From: Xanthomonas indica
GTDB lineage: Bacteria; Pseudomonadota; Gammaproteobacteria; Xanthomonadales; Xanthomonadaceae
Length of the DNA: 64,000 nt
NCBI RefSeq assembly: GCF_040529045.1
Contig: NZ_CP131914.1
Coordinates: 2,774,501 to 2,838,500, forward strand
Direction: 5' to 3'
In this document: positions 8,935-16,343 of the stretch, one piece after another
Layout of the letters: each line of letters begins with the position of its first letter
Position numbering within the stretch: the first letter of the stretch is position 1
Notes under the pieces: generated by a model
The model's database searches: none
The model's input: the letters and a program-made list of their open reading frames with translations, nothing else
What the model was told of the DNA's origin: nothing
Program-made: the position numbers and the translations under genes

Positions 8935-9843
8935 TTGTCCCTCTCCGGCATCATCACCGCCCTGGCCACGCCCTTTCAGGGCAATGGCGACCTCGACCTC
9001 GACGCCTGGCAGCGGCTGCTCAAACGCCAGCTCGACGGCGGCGTGCAGGGGCTGGTGGTGGCGGGATCGACCGGCGAGGCGGCCACGCTGCTGGACGAGG
9101 AATACGACCGCATCCTGCGCGAGGCAGTGCAGGCGATCGGCGGGCGCGTGCCGGTGCTGGCCGGCACCGGCCTGTCCGGTACCGCCAAGACCGTGGCGCT
9201 GACCCAGCGCGCCGCCGCCGGCGGCGCGCAGTACGCCCTGGTGGTGACGCCGCCATACGTGCGCCCGACTCAGGCCGGGCTGATCGCGCACTACACCCAG
9301 GTCGCCGAGCAGGGCGGCCTGCCGGTGCTGCTGTACAACGTGCCCGGCCGCACCGGCTGCGACCTGCTGCCGGAGACCGTGGCGCAACTGGCGCAGCATC
9401 CGAATATCGTCGGCATCAAGGAAGCCGTGAGCGACCCGCAGCGCATCGCCGCGCTGGCGGCCTTGCGCAGCGACCAGTTCGCGGTGTTCAGCGGCGACGA
9501 TGGCAGCGCTGCGCAGGCGATGCTGGCCGGCTTCGACGGGCTGATCTCAGTGGCCTCCAATGCCTTGCCGCGTGCCTACCGGCGCCTGTGCGACCTGGCG
9601 CGCGCGCGCCAGGCCGAACCGGCGCAGACCTGGGACGCGCGGCTGCAGCCGTTCCATGCGTTCTGCGGCATCGAATCCAACCCGATCCCGGTGAAGGCGC
9701 TGCTGCAGCGCGCCGGGATCGGCCAGGGCCTGCGGCTGCCGCTGCTGCCGCTGTCCGCGGCGCACCATGCCACGGCCGACCGACTTGCCGCCGACGCTGC
9801 CGCGTTGGAAGACCTATCCAGCCGCGAAACGCTCGCGGCCTGA
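8935..9843 (+). CDS. dapA: 4-hydroxy-tetrahydrodipicolinate synthase
   Basis: DapA condenses pyruvate with aspartate semialdehyde, the first committed step to lysine and diaminopimelate. The 302-residue TIM barrel shows GSTGE (44-48), catalytic Tyr134 in YNVPGRT and Schiff-base Lys162 in GIKEA. Start: the protein family begins '[13 protein letters not shown]', directly after a TTG at 8935, so I use TTG; the upstream ATG would add 42 unrelated residues overlapping the divergent gcvR promoter region. bamC follows 17 bp later, the conserved dapA-bamC arrangement. Confidence 0.93.
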   Translation: MSLSGIITALATPFQGNGDLDLDAWQRLLKRQLDGGVQGLVVAGSTGEAATLLDEEYDRILREAVQAIGGRVPVLAGTGLSGTAKTVALTQRAAAGGAQYALVVTPPYVRPTQAGLIAHYTQVAEQGGLPVLLYNVPGRTGCDLLPETVAQLAQHPNIVGIKEAVSDPQRIAALAALRSDQFAVFSGDDGSAAQAMLAGFDGLISVASNALPRAYRRLCDLARARQAEPAQTWDARLQPFHAFCGIESNPIPVKALLQRAGIGQGLRLPLLPLSAAHHATADRLAADAAALEDLSSRETLAA

Positions 9844-9860
9844 CCCCAGGAGATTGATTG

Positions 9861-10385
9861 ATGCGTGCTTCCGTTCCCTACGTCCGCGTGCTGTCGGCCG
9901 CCGTGCTGGCGACCACCATGGTCGCGGCCACCAGCGGTTGCAGCTGGTTCCACAAGGGCAAGCCGCGCGGCGACTATGCGCTGGCGCCCGAGATGCGCCC
10001 GCTGGAAGTGCCGCCGGATCTGACCACGCCCGATACCTCGGCGGCGATGAAGGTGCCGGCGCTGGCTTCGGCGCAGCGTCCTGCCGCGCCGGCCGGGCAG
10101 GCGCCGGCGGCGTCGAACAGCGGCTTCGTGGTGCCGGGCGCGCGCGACCAGGTGTTCGGCCAGGTCGGCGACGCGCTGGGTGCCATTCCCGGCGTGACCA
10201 TCGCCAGCCGCGCGCAGTTGCTCGGCTCCTACGACGTGGCCTACGAAGGTAGCAACTTCCTGATCCGCGTGGTGGCGGTGGATGCCGGCGTCTACGTTTC
10301 GGCGGTGGATCCGCGCGGCCTGCCGGCCACCGGCGATGCGCCGGTCAAGCTGATCGCGGCGCTGAAGGCCAAGCTGGGTCATTGA
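9861..10385 (+). CDS. bamC: BamC-like outer-membrane lipoprotein (NlpB), short form
   Basis: A 174-residue lipoprotein with lipobox 'ATSGC' after a hydrophobic signal. The mature start contains 'YALAPEMRPLEVPPDL', resembling the BamC segment that binds BamD, and the C-terminal 'FLIRVVAVDAGVYVSAVDPRG' resembles one BamC helix-grip repeat; E. coli BamC (~340 residues) has two. Role: accessory lipoprotein of the BAM outer-membrane protein assembly complex. Position directly after dapA supports this. ATG 9861 has AGGAG about 8 bp upstream. A decayed copy of its 3' end lies 170 bp downstream. Confidence 0.75.
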   Translation: MRASVPYVRVLSAAVLATTMVAATSGCSWFHKGKPRGDYALAPEMRPLEVPPDLTTPDTSAAMKVPALASAQRPAAPAGQAPAASNSGFVVPGARDQVFGQVGDALGAIPGVTIASRAQLLGSYDVAYEGSNFLIRVVAVDAGVYVSAVDPRGLPATGDAPVKLIAALKAKLGH

Positions 10386-10435
10386 TCCGGTACGGGTCCG
10401 GCGCATGCGCCGGGCTGCCATGCGATTCGCATGCG

Positions 10436-10465
10436 AAACGGGCGCCTTTGGTGCCCGTTTTATTT
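10436..10465 (+). terminator. Intrinsic terminator after bamC
   Basis: Stem AAACGGGCGCC / GGTGCCCGTTT (one G-T pair) with a TTT loop, followed by TTATTT. Located 50 bp past the bamC stop. Confidence 0.85.
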
Positions 10466-10510
10466 GGAGCAGGTGCGGTTTTGGCCGCGACCGCCGTACC
10501 GGCGCTTGTG

Positions 10511-10532
10511 TCGCGGCTGAAGCCGCTCCTAC
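10511..10532 (-). repeat. GTAG-type REP element, single copy
   Basis: A 22-bp imperfect palindrome whose minus strand begins GTAGGAGCGGCTTCAG. The same unit recurs at 10719, 10763, 36162 and 36207. GTAG REPs (SMAG-type) are dispersed intergenic repeats in Stenotrophomonas and Xanthomonas. Confidence 0.8.
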
Positions 10533-10539
10533 GACTATG

Positions 10540-10712
10540 CGATGGCGGTAAAGGCTGGCGTGCAAGTCTTGGCGGTTGATCTGCGCGGTGTGCTAGCGGC
10601 AACGGGCGGTCGCGTTGATCGCGCAGTAAAGGCCGAGCTGCGCACCGATGCGACGTTGGTGTCGCTTCCGCCGCTTGAAACGCAAAACGGACGCCCTGGG
10701 GCGCCCGTTTTG
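10540..10712 (+). pseudogene. Decayed duplicate of the bamC 3' end plus its terminator
   Basis: In frame from 10542 this reads 'MAVKAGVQVLAVDLRG', echoing bamC 'VAVDAGVYVSAVDPRG', then 'AATGG...VKAELR' against 'ATGDAP...LKAKLG'. The DNA stays alignable over ~100 bp. The hairpin that follows (AAAACGGACGCC / GGCGCCCGTTTT, 10684-10712) copies the bamC terminator. No signal peptide or start region remains, so it is a non-functional remnant. The second hairpin may still terminate transcription. Confidence 0.65.
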
Positions 10713-10718
10713 TCTTCT

Positions 10719-10784
10719 GTAGGAGCGACTTCAGCCGCGACCGCGTGTATCCGGCACATCCATCGCGGCTGAAGCGGCTTCTGC
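10719..10784. repeat. Inverted pair of GTAG REP elements (BIME/REPIN-like)
   Basis: Two REP units in opposite orientation: GTAGGAGCGACTTCAG... at 10719-10740 and its degenerate inverse at 10763-10784, with a 22-bp spacer. The pair sits 14 bp past the 3' end of fdxA and could fold into a long hairpin in its transcript. Confidence 0.75.
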
Positions 10785-10798
10785 GCCGCCGCGCGCAG

Positions 10799-11122
10799 TT
10801 ACTTCTGCAGCAGCGGCAGCTTGTTCGGCTTGCCGTCCCACTCGGCGGCGTCGGGCAGCGGTTCCTGGCGCGTGGTCAGCACCGGCCAGGCCTTGGCCAG
10901 TTCCGCGTTGAGCGCGACGAAGCCTTCCTGGCCGGCCGGCACGTCGTCTTCGGGATAGATGGCGTTGGCCGGGCACTCCGGCTCGCACAGGGTGCAGTCG
11001 ATGCACTCGTCCGGATCGATCACCAGGAAGTTCGGGCCGGCGTGGAAGCAATCCACGGGGCACACTTCCACGCAGTCGGTGTATTTGCACTTGATGCAGT
11101 TTTCGGTGACGACGAAAGGCAT
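10799..11122 (-). CDS. fdxA: Seven-iron ferredoxin FdxA
   Basis: A 107-residue ferredoxin carrying one 3Fe-4S and one 4Fe-4S cluster. The first motif is [14 protein letters not shown] (Cys9, 12, 17, 21), with the extra residues typical of the Azotobacter FdI type; the second is [12 protein letters not shown]. The C-terminal ~45 residues after 'AIYPEDDVP' form the usual tail of this family. It acts as a soluble low-potential electron carrier; partners are not shown by context. Monocistronic, with REP repeats at its 3' end. Confidence 0.95.
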   Translation of the reverse strand: MPFVVTENCIKCKYTDCVEVCPVDCFHAGPNFLVIDPDECIDCTLCEPECPANAIYPEDDVPAGQEGFVALNAELAKAWPVLTTRQEPLPDAAEWDGKPNKLPLLQK

Positions 11123-11220
11123 GGCGGGATCCGGCGATTAACCCGGTAATTCTAATGCAAAGCGGCGCTCGCCGCCGTGTGTGCGGGGCAGCCGGGCAGG
11201 AGCCGGGCGACGCGCGCGCC

Positions 11221-12117
11221 TCAGCCGGTCAGGCCGCCGTGCTGCTGCGCCAGCCGATACAGGCCGCGCGCGGCCAGATCCTCCGGGTGGGTGCGCACGC
11301 CGCTTCCGAGCGCGGCCAGCGCATGCGCATAGCGCGCCAGCAGGCCGCTGCCGCCGACCAGGTGCACCACCGGCGGCAAGGCGCGCGCGCGCAACTCGTG
11401 GCCGATCAGCAGGCCGGACAGGTAGGACGGTGCCGCGGCACCGCTCAGTCGCTCGAACAGGCCCAGGCTGCGCACGCCGAACAGATGGTGCAGCAAGCCG
11501 CCGGGGTCGCCGCTGCGCTGCACGCCCGCATCGAACGCGGCCGCATCGAAGGCGCCGTCGTCGGCGTCCATCAGCCGCGCCAGCAGGCTGTGCGTGCGCA
11601 GTAGTGCGTACAGTTCGCCGGTCATCATCGTCGCCACCGAGGCGATGCGCCCATCCTGCAGGGTCACCCACTTGCTGTGGGTGCCGGGCAGGCAGACGTG
11701 GTGGGCCTCGGCCGTCGGCGGTTCCCGCGCGAGCAACGCGAGCAGGCCGATCAACTGGGTCTCCTCGCCGCGCATCACGTCCGGCACGGCGTCGGCGTCG
11801 CTGGCCACGCCGGGCACGAACCACAGCGTGCGGCCGGGCAGGGCCGGATCCTGCAGCGGCTGCATCGCCGCGGCCAGCGCGGCGGCGTCGGCCGGGCAGG
11901 GCGCGTACGGCAGTTCGATCCAGCCGTTGCGGCTGCCGATCATCCCGCACAGGACGACGTCGCCGTCCCAGCCGTCGATCAAGGCGGCCAGGGTCTCGGC
12001 GAAGCGGCCCTGGCAGGCGGCGATGCCCTGGTCGCTGCGGCGCTGGTCGCGGATGCCGCCGTCGGCGTCGAGCCGATAGCCGCGCAGGCTGCTGGTGCCC
12101 CAATCGACGACGATCAT
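11221..12117 (-). CDS. dgoK: 2-dehydro-3-deoxygalactonokinase
   Basis: Phosphorylates KDGal to KDPGal in the De Ley-Doudoroff galactonate pathway. The 298-residue protein has the ASKHA-like first strand 'MIVVDWGTSSLRGYRL' with Asp5 and Gly-Thr, then 'VLCGMIGSRNGW', 'CLPGTHSKWV' (the conserved substrate/phosphate loop) and 'VVHLVGGSGLLARYA'. Its ATG overlaps the stop of the SMP-30 gene (ATGA), so it is coupled and is the last gene of the operon. Length fits the family. Confidence 0.93.
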   Translation of the reverse strand: MIVVDWGTSSLRGYRLDADGGIRDQRRSDQGIAACQGRFAETLAALIDGWDGDVVLCGMIGSRNGWIELPYAPCPADAAALAAAMQPLQDPALPGRTLWFVPGVASDADAVPDVMRGEETQLIGLLALLAREPPTAEAHHVCLPGTHSKWVTLQDGRIASVATMMTGELYALLRTHSLLARLMDADDGAFDAAAFDAGVQRSGDPGGLLHHLFGVRSLGLFERLSGAAAPSYLSGLLIGHELRARALPPVVHLVGGSGLLARYAHALAALGSGVRTHPEDLAARGLYRLAQQHGGLTG

Positions 12118-13037
12118 GCGCTGGCGATGCGTCCTTCGGGCAGGCCGGCGATGCCGACCGCGGCCACGAACACGCCGCCGGCCTGCGGCGTGCGCGCCAG
12201 TTCGTCCTCGCTGTGGTCCTGCCGCGAGGTGCTCAAATACAGGGTGCCGCCGTCGGCGCCGCCGAGGGTGGGGCAGGTGGGATGCTTGACCGGCAGGGCG
12301 ACGCTGCGCTCGACGCTGCCGTCGGGGCGATAGCGCACCACGCGCCAGGCGCGCCACTGCGCGTTCCACAGGTGACCTTCGGCATCGACGATGGCGCCGT
12401 CCGGTTCGGCACCGGGGTGATCCAGTTCGGCGAACACGCGGCTGTTGGCGGTGTGCGCGCTGTCCGGGTCGTAGTCGCAGCACAGGATGCGCGGCTGCAC
12501 CGAATCGCAGTAGTACAGGGTGCGGCCGTCGGCGCTGAAGCAGATCGCGTTGGGAATGGCCACGCCCGGCAACGGCAGGCGGCGCAGGCCGTGGCGCGCC
12601 GACCATTGGTAGAAGCTGCCGACCGGCGCCTGGTCCGCGCGCTCGCTCATGGTGCCGAACACGAAGTTGCCGTGGCGGTCGGCGCGGCCGTCGTTGCTGC
12701 GGGTGTCGTCGCGCTCCGGTTCCACGTCCGCCAGGTGCTGCAGCGGCAGCGCGCCGTCGGCCTCGGCGGCGGCATCCGGATCGGCGGCGTACACGCCCTT
12801 GGCCAGCGCCAGCAGCAGGCGGCCGTCGTCGAACAGGCCCAGGCAGCCGGGGCGGTCGGGCAGGTCCCAATGACGGCTGACGTTGCTGGCGGGATCGTGG
12901 CGCCACAGGCGGCGGCCGCTGATGTCGACCCAGAACAGCACGCCGCGGCGCTCGCACCACAGCATGCCTTCGCCATGCTCGCAGCGGCTGTCCACCGCCA
13001 GGGTGGCGGTGTGGCGGGGCGCGGCGGAAACGTTCAT
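12114..13037 (-). CDS. SMP-30/gluconolactonase-family lactonase, probably galactonolactonase
   Basis: A 307-residue six-bladed propeller of the SMP-30/LRE family. Metal-site signatures: 'EHGEGMLWCE' near the start (Glu), 'RSNDGRADRHGNFVFGTM' (Asn/Asp), and 'PNAICFSADGRTLYYCDS' with an Asn/Asp pair. The family hydrolyses sugar lactones. Set between dgoD and dgoK, the likely substrate is D-galactono-lactone formed by galactose oxidation; this is inference from context. Start ATG 13037 lies 4 bp from the dgoD stop; longer frames upstream run into dgoD. Confidence 0.88.
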   Translation of the reverse strand: MNVSAAPRHTATLAVDSRCEHGEGMLWCERRGVLFWVDISGRRLWRHDPASNVSRHWDLPDRPGCLGLFDDGRLLLALAKGVYAADPDAAAEADGALPLQHLADVEPERDDTRSNDGRADRHGNFVFGTMSERADQAPVGSFYQWSARHGLRRLPLPGVAIPNAICFSADGRTLYYCDSVQPRILCCDYDPDSAHTANSRVFAELDHPGAEPDGAIVDAEGHLWNAQWRAWRVVRYRPDGSVERSVALPVKHPTCPTLGGADGGTLYLSTSRQDHSEDELARTPQAGGVFVAAVGIAGLPEGRIASA

Positions 13038-13041
13038 CGGC

Positions 13042-14193
13042 TCACCACTCGGCGATGCTGCCGTCGGCGTGACGCCAGATGGGGTTGTGCCAGTCGGGTG
13101 GGTTGGCGTTGGCATGGCGCAGGCGCTCCTCGTCGATTTCCACGCCCAGGCCCGGTTTGGGAAGGGCGGCAATGCTGCCGCCATTGTCGCAGGCGAAGTC
13201 GTCCTTGTTGAGCACGTAGTCGAGCAGGTCGGCGCCTTCGTTGTAGTGGATGCCGATGCTCTGTTCCTGCAGCACCGCGTTGTGCGAGACGAAGTCCACC
13301 TGCAGGCAGGCGGCAAGCGCCACCGGGCCGAGCGGGCAATGCGGCGCCAGGCCGACTTCGTAGGCCTCGGCCATGCTGGCGATCTTCAGGCATTCGGTGA
13401 TGCCGCCGGCGTGCGAGAGGTCCGGCTGCAGCAGCGACAGGCCGCCGGCCTGCAGCACCGGCTTGAAGTCGAAGCGCGAGAACATGCGCTCGCCGGCCGC
13501 CAGCGGGATCGGCGTGGACGCGGCCAGCCGCGGGTAGTACTCGGCCTGCTCGGGCAGCACCGGCTCCTCGACGAACAGCGGCTTGAACGGCTCCAGCTCG
13601 CGCAGCAGCACGCGCGCCATCGGCGCGGCGACGCGGCCGTGGAAGTCGATGCCGAAGTCGATGGCGGTGCCGAACGCCTCGCGGATCTGCGCCACCTTGG
13701 CCACCGCCGCATCCACCGCGCGCGGGCCGTCGATCAGCTTCATTTCCTCGGTGCCGTTGAACTTGAAGGTGTCGAAGCCGAGGTCGCGGTAGCCCTGGAT
13801 CTGCGCGATGGTCGCCGCGGGGCGGTCGCCGCCGACCCAGCGGTAGGTCTTCATGCGATCGCGCACGCGCCCGCCGAGCAGTTCGTACACCGGCACGCCC
13901 AATGCCTTGCCCTTGATGTCCCACAGCGCCTGGTCGATGCCGGCGATGGCGCTCATCAGGATCGGGCCGCCGCGGTAGAAGCCGCCGCGGTAGAGCATCT
14001 GCCAGATGTCGTTGATCCGCGCCGGATCCTTGCCGATCAGGCTCTCGCCGAGTTCGCGCACCGCGGCCTCGACGCTGCGCGCGCGGCCTTCGATGACCGG
14101 CTCGCCCCAGCCGGTGATGCCTTCGTCGGTCTCGACCTTCAGGAACAGCCAGCGCGGCGCGGCGTGGTAGGTGGTGAGGCGGACGATCTTCAT
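13042..14193 (-). CDS. dgoD: D-galactonate dehydratase
   Basis: A 383-residue enolase-superfamily enzyme that dehydrates D-galactonate to 2-dehydro-3-deoxygalactonate. The N-terminal capping domain begins '[32 protein letters not shown]'. The barrel contains '[10 protein letters not shown]' (metal Asp plus a conserved His), '[10 protein letters not shown]' (metal Glu) and '[11 protein letters not shown]', followed by '[17 protein letters not shown]' and '[13 protein letters not shown]' with the catalytic His. Length and motifs match DgoD rather than other mandelate-racemase-group enzymes. It overlaps dgoA by 4 bp. Confidence 0.94.
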   Translation of the reverse strand: MKIVRLTTYHAAPRWLFLKVETDEGITGWGEPVIEGRARSVEAAVRELGESLIGKDPARINDIWQMLYRGGFYRGGPILMSAIAGIDQALWDIKGKALGVPVYELLGGRVRDRMKTYRWVGGDRPAATIAQIQGYRDLGFDTFKFNGTEEMKLIDGPRAVDAAVAKVAQIREAFGTAIDFGIDFHGRVAAPMARVLLRELEPFKPLFVEEPVLPEQAEYYPRLAASTPIPLAAGERMFSRFDFKPVLQAGGLSLLQPDLSHAGGITECLKIASMAEAYEVGLAPHCPLGPVALAACLQVDFVSHNAVLQEQSIGIHYNEGADLLDYVLNKDDFACDNGGSIAALPKPGLGVEIDEERLRHANANPPDWHNPIWRHADGSIAEW

Positions 14194-14810
14194 GCGCGGT
14201 CCAGATAGGCGAGACGGAAGGCGGCGGCATGCGCCTGGGTCTGTGTCAGCGGCTGGCCGGGGCGGTACAGCTCGCCGCCGATGCCGGCGCCGATCGCGCC
14301 GGCGCCCAGGTAATCGTGCAGGGTCTCGGTGTTGACGCCGCCGACCACGAACAGCGGCACCTGCGCCGGCAGCACCGCGCGCAGGGCGCGCACGTGGCCC
14401 GGGCCGTAGGTGGCGGCGGGGAACAGCTTGAGCATCTGCGCACCGGCGTCCAGCGCGTCGAACGCCTCGGTGGCGGTGGCGAAGCCGGCCACCACCTGCA
14501 GGCCGCGCGCCACCGCGTGGCGGATCACCGGCGGGCGCGTGTTGGGGGTGACGATGAAGCGCGCGCCCAGATCGGCCAGCGCGTCGACGTCGCCGATCTG
14601 CAGCACGGTGCCGCCGCCGATCCAGCAGCGCTGCCCGAACGCCTGCGCGGCCGGGCCGATGCTGTCGGCCCAGCGCGGCGAATTGAGCGGGATCTCGATC
14701 GCGTCGTAGCCGGCATCGGCCAGCGCCCCGACGTGCGCCAGCGCGTCCTCCGGGGTGAGGCCGCGCAGGATCGCGATCAGCGGGAGTCGGAACGGGGAAG
14801 CGGCGGACAT
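14190..14810 (-). CDS. dgoA: 2-dehydro-3-deoxy-6-phosphogalactonate aldolase
   Basis: A 206-residue class I KDPG/KDPGal aldolase that splits KDPGal into pyruvate and glyceraldehyde 3-phosphate. Features: '[17 protein letters not shown]' at the start, 'AIEIPLNSP' with the catalytic Glu, 'GGGTVL', and Schiff-base Lys in '[16 protein letters not shown]'. 'LNSP' in place of the 'LRT' of Eda-type enzymes favours the galactonate enzyme. It is the first gene of the dgo operon; the divergent LysR gene lies 278 bp away. Confidence 0.93.
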   Translation of the reverse strand: MSAASPFRLPLIAILRGLTPEDALAHVGALADAGYDAIEIPLNSPRWADSIGPAAQAFGQRCWIGGGTVLQIGDVDALADLGARFIVTPNTRPPVIRHAVARGLQVVAGFATATEAFDALDAGAQMLKLFPAATYGPGHVRALRAVLPAQVPLFVVGGVNTETLHDYLGAGAIGAGIGGELYRPGQPLTQTQAHAAAFRLAYLDRA

Positions 14811-15088
14811 CGGGGTACCTGACGGAAGCGGCGGTGAAGAAGGCGCGCGGTCAGCGCGGTGCCGCGGTGGGGCCGGTCGGCAAGGCCGCGGTCCGCGCCC
14901 GCTGCATCGGCGCTGGCGCGAACCCGGCTGAATCGGCCTGCCTGCGCGAGCGGGGGCGGCGGCGACGCCAGCAGGGGGCGCGATGGGCAGTAGCCTGCGC
15001 GCGTGAGCTATGCTCTGCAAATGAAATTTTAGGCATATTCTATTCCGCCGCCGAATACGCGGCGCCGCCCTCAGGATGCCTGCCCACG
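14811..15088. promoter_or_regulatory. Divergent promoter region of the dgo operon and its LysR gene
   Basis: The spacer between dgoA (minus) and the LysR gene (plus). AT-richer sequence lies at ~15008-15050. An inverted repeat GCATATTC...GAATACGC (15033-15060, 12-bp spacer, 7 of 8 arm positions matching) fits the size of a LysR site. It is 29 bp before the LysR start, which would allow autoregulation. The operator role is inferred from position. Confidence 0.45.
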
Positions 15089-16051
15089 ATGAATGCCTCC
15101 GCCAATCCCTGGTTCAACGCCGCGCGCCTGAAGACCCGGCACCTGTTGCTGCTGCTGCAGTTGCACGAGCACCGCTCGGTGTTGCGCGCGGCCGAGGCGG
15201 CCAGCATGACCCAGCCGGCGGCGTCCAAGCTGCTGGCGGAAATGGAGGACCTGCTGGGGGTGAAGCTGTTCGAGCGCCATGCGCGCGGGGTCGAGCCGAC
15301 CTGGTACGGGCAGGTGCTGATCCGCCGCGCGCGCGCGGCGATGTCGGAGATCGGCCGCGCCCAGGAAGAGATCGCGGCGCTGTGCGAAGGGCGCATGGGC
15401 CAGGTCTCGATCGGGACCGTGGTCAATCCGGGCACCAACCTGGTGCCGCAGGCGATCGCCGAGGTCAAGCGCGAGTTCCCCGGCATCCTGGTGCGGGTGG
15501 AGATGGACTACAGCCGGCCGCTGGTGGCCAAACTGCTCGACGGCCAGCTCGACATCGTTATCGGACGCATCCTCGGCCCCTACGGCGCCGAGGCGCTGGA
15601 GTTCGAGCCGCTGGCCGACGAGCCGCATTCGGTGATCGCCCGCGCCGGGCACCCGCTGTCCACCCGCGCCGACCTGCGCCATGCCGACCTGGCGCGCTAC
15701 GGCTGGGTGCTGCCGCCGGCCGACAGCGTGCTGCGTGCGCGGCTGGACGCGATGTTCCTGGAGCACGCGGTGCCGGCGCCGCAGAACGTCATCGAGACCT
15801 CGTCGCTGCCGGTGATGACCAGCCTGCTGCGCGGCAGCGACCTGCTGGCCGCGCTCCCGGCCGAGGCGGTGGCGCCGTACGTGCAGGCCAAGCTGCTGAC
15901 GGTGTTGCCGATCGCGCTGGGCGTGCGCATGGAATCGTTCGGCATCGTGCGCCGTCGCGACTATCTGTTGCCGCCCGGTGCCGAACGGGTATTGCTGGCA
16001 TTGCGCAACGCCGCCAAGCGGCTGTACCCCGAGCGGGCGGCAGGCCTCTGA
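15089..16051 (+). CDS. LysR-family regulator, probable controller of the dgo operon
   Basis: A 320-residue LysR protein. The N-terminal winged HTH is visible in 'LQLHEHRSVLRAAEAASMTQPAASKLLAEMEDLLGVKLFERHARG' (~25-70). The effector domain starts near residue 95 ('GQVSIGTVVNPGTNLVPQAIAEVKREFPGI'). The close 'SMTQPAASKLLAEME' resemblance to GbpR/galactose-binding-protein regulators fits a sugar or sugar-acid effector. Divergent placement next to dgoA suggests it senses galactonate or KDGal. Whether it activates or represses cannot be read. ATG 15089 places the HTH at the usual distance from the N-terminus. Confidence 0.88.
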   Translation: MNASANPWFNAARLKTRHLLLLLQLHEHRSVLRAAEAASMTQPAASKLLAEMEDLLGVKLFERHARGVEPTWYGQVLIRRARAAMSEIGRAQEEIAALCEGRMGQVSIGTVVNPGTNLVPQAIAEVKREFPGILVRVEMDYSRPLVAKLLDGQLDIVIGRILGPYGAEALEFEPLADEPHSVIARAGHPLSTRADLRHADLARYGWVLPPADSVLRARLDAMFLEHAVPAPQNVIETSSLPVMTSLLRGSDLLAALPAEAVAPYVQAKLLTVLPIALGVRMESFGIVRRRDYLLPPGAERVLLALRNAAKRLYPERAAGL

Positions 16052-16144
16052 ACGGCGCCGTTGCAGGCACTTTCCTGACACAAGCGGACGATTTCGTAGA
16101 CATGCCGTGGTGCGCATCCCGCTAGTCGGGAATCGCATAGCTGG

Positions 16145-16170
16145 GCGTGAAATCTTCATTTGCTTCACGC
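16145..16170. promoter_or_regulatory. Perfect inverted repeat upstream of the TonB-dependent receptor
   Basis: GCGTGAA and TTCACGC, 7-bp perfect arms separated by 12 bp, about 175 bp before the receptor start. It lies in an AT-richer stretch between the LysR stop and the receptor. A candidate operator for the polysaccharide locus; the binding protein is unknown. Confidence 0.4.
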
Positions 16171-16343
16171 GAATGACATTCCCTAGTCTCGGCCGATCGC
16201 GATAGCGAGCGACCTGCCGATCCGTGCAGCGGCGCCATCCGATACGGCAGCGGCCGAGACCGACGCCGTCACAACTCGCAGGACGGCGCCCCTTGGTAAC
16301 CGTCGCCCGTGTCTGTGTGCATGTCTCCTGGGAGGGAAACAGC

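Noticed and set aside
10542-10772. Small ORF as a functional 76-residue gene
   Set aside because: Its first half is a decayed bamC copy and the rest runs through a terminator and REP; no ribosome-binding site.
16052-16343. PIP box (TTCGC-N15-TTCGC) before the receptor
   Set aside because: No pair of TTCGC half-sites at the required spacing was seen.
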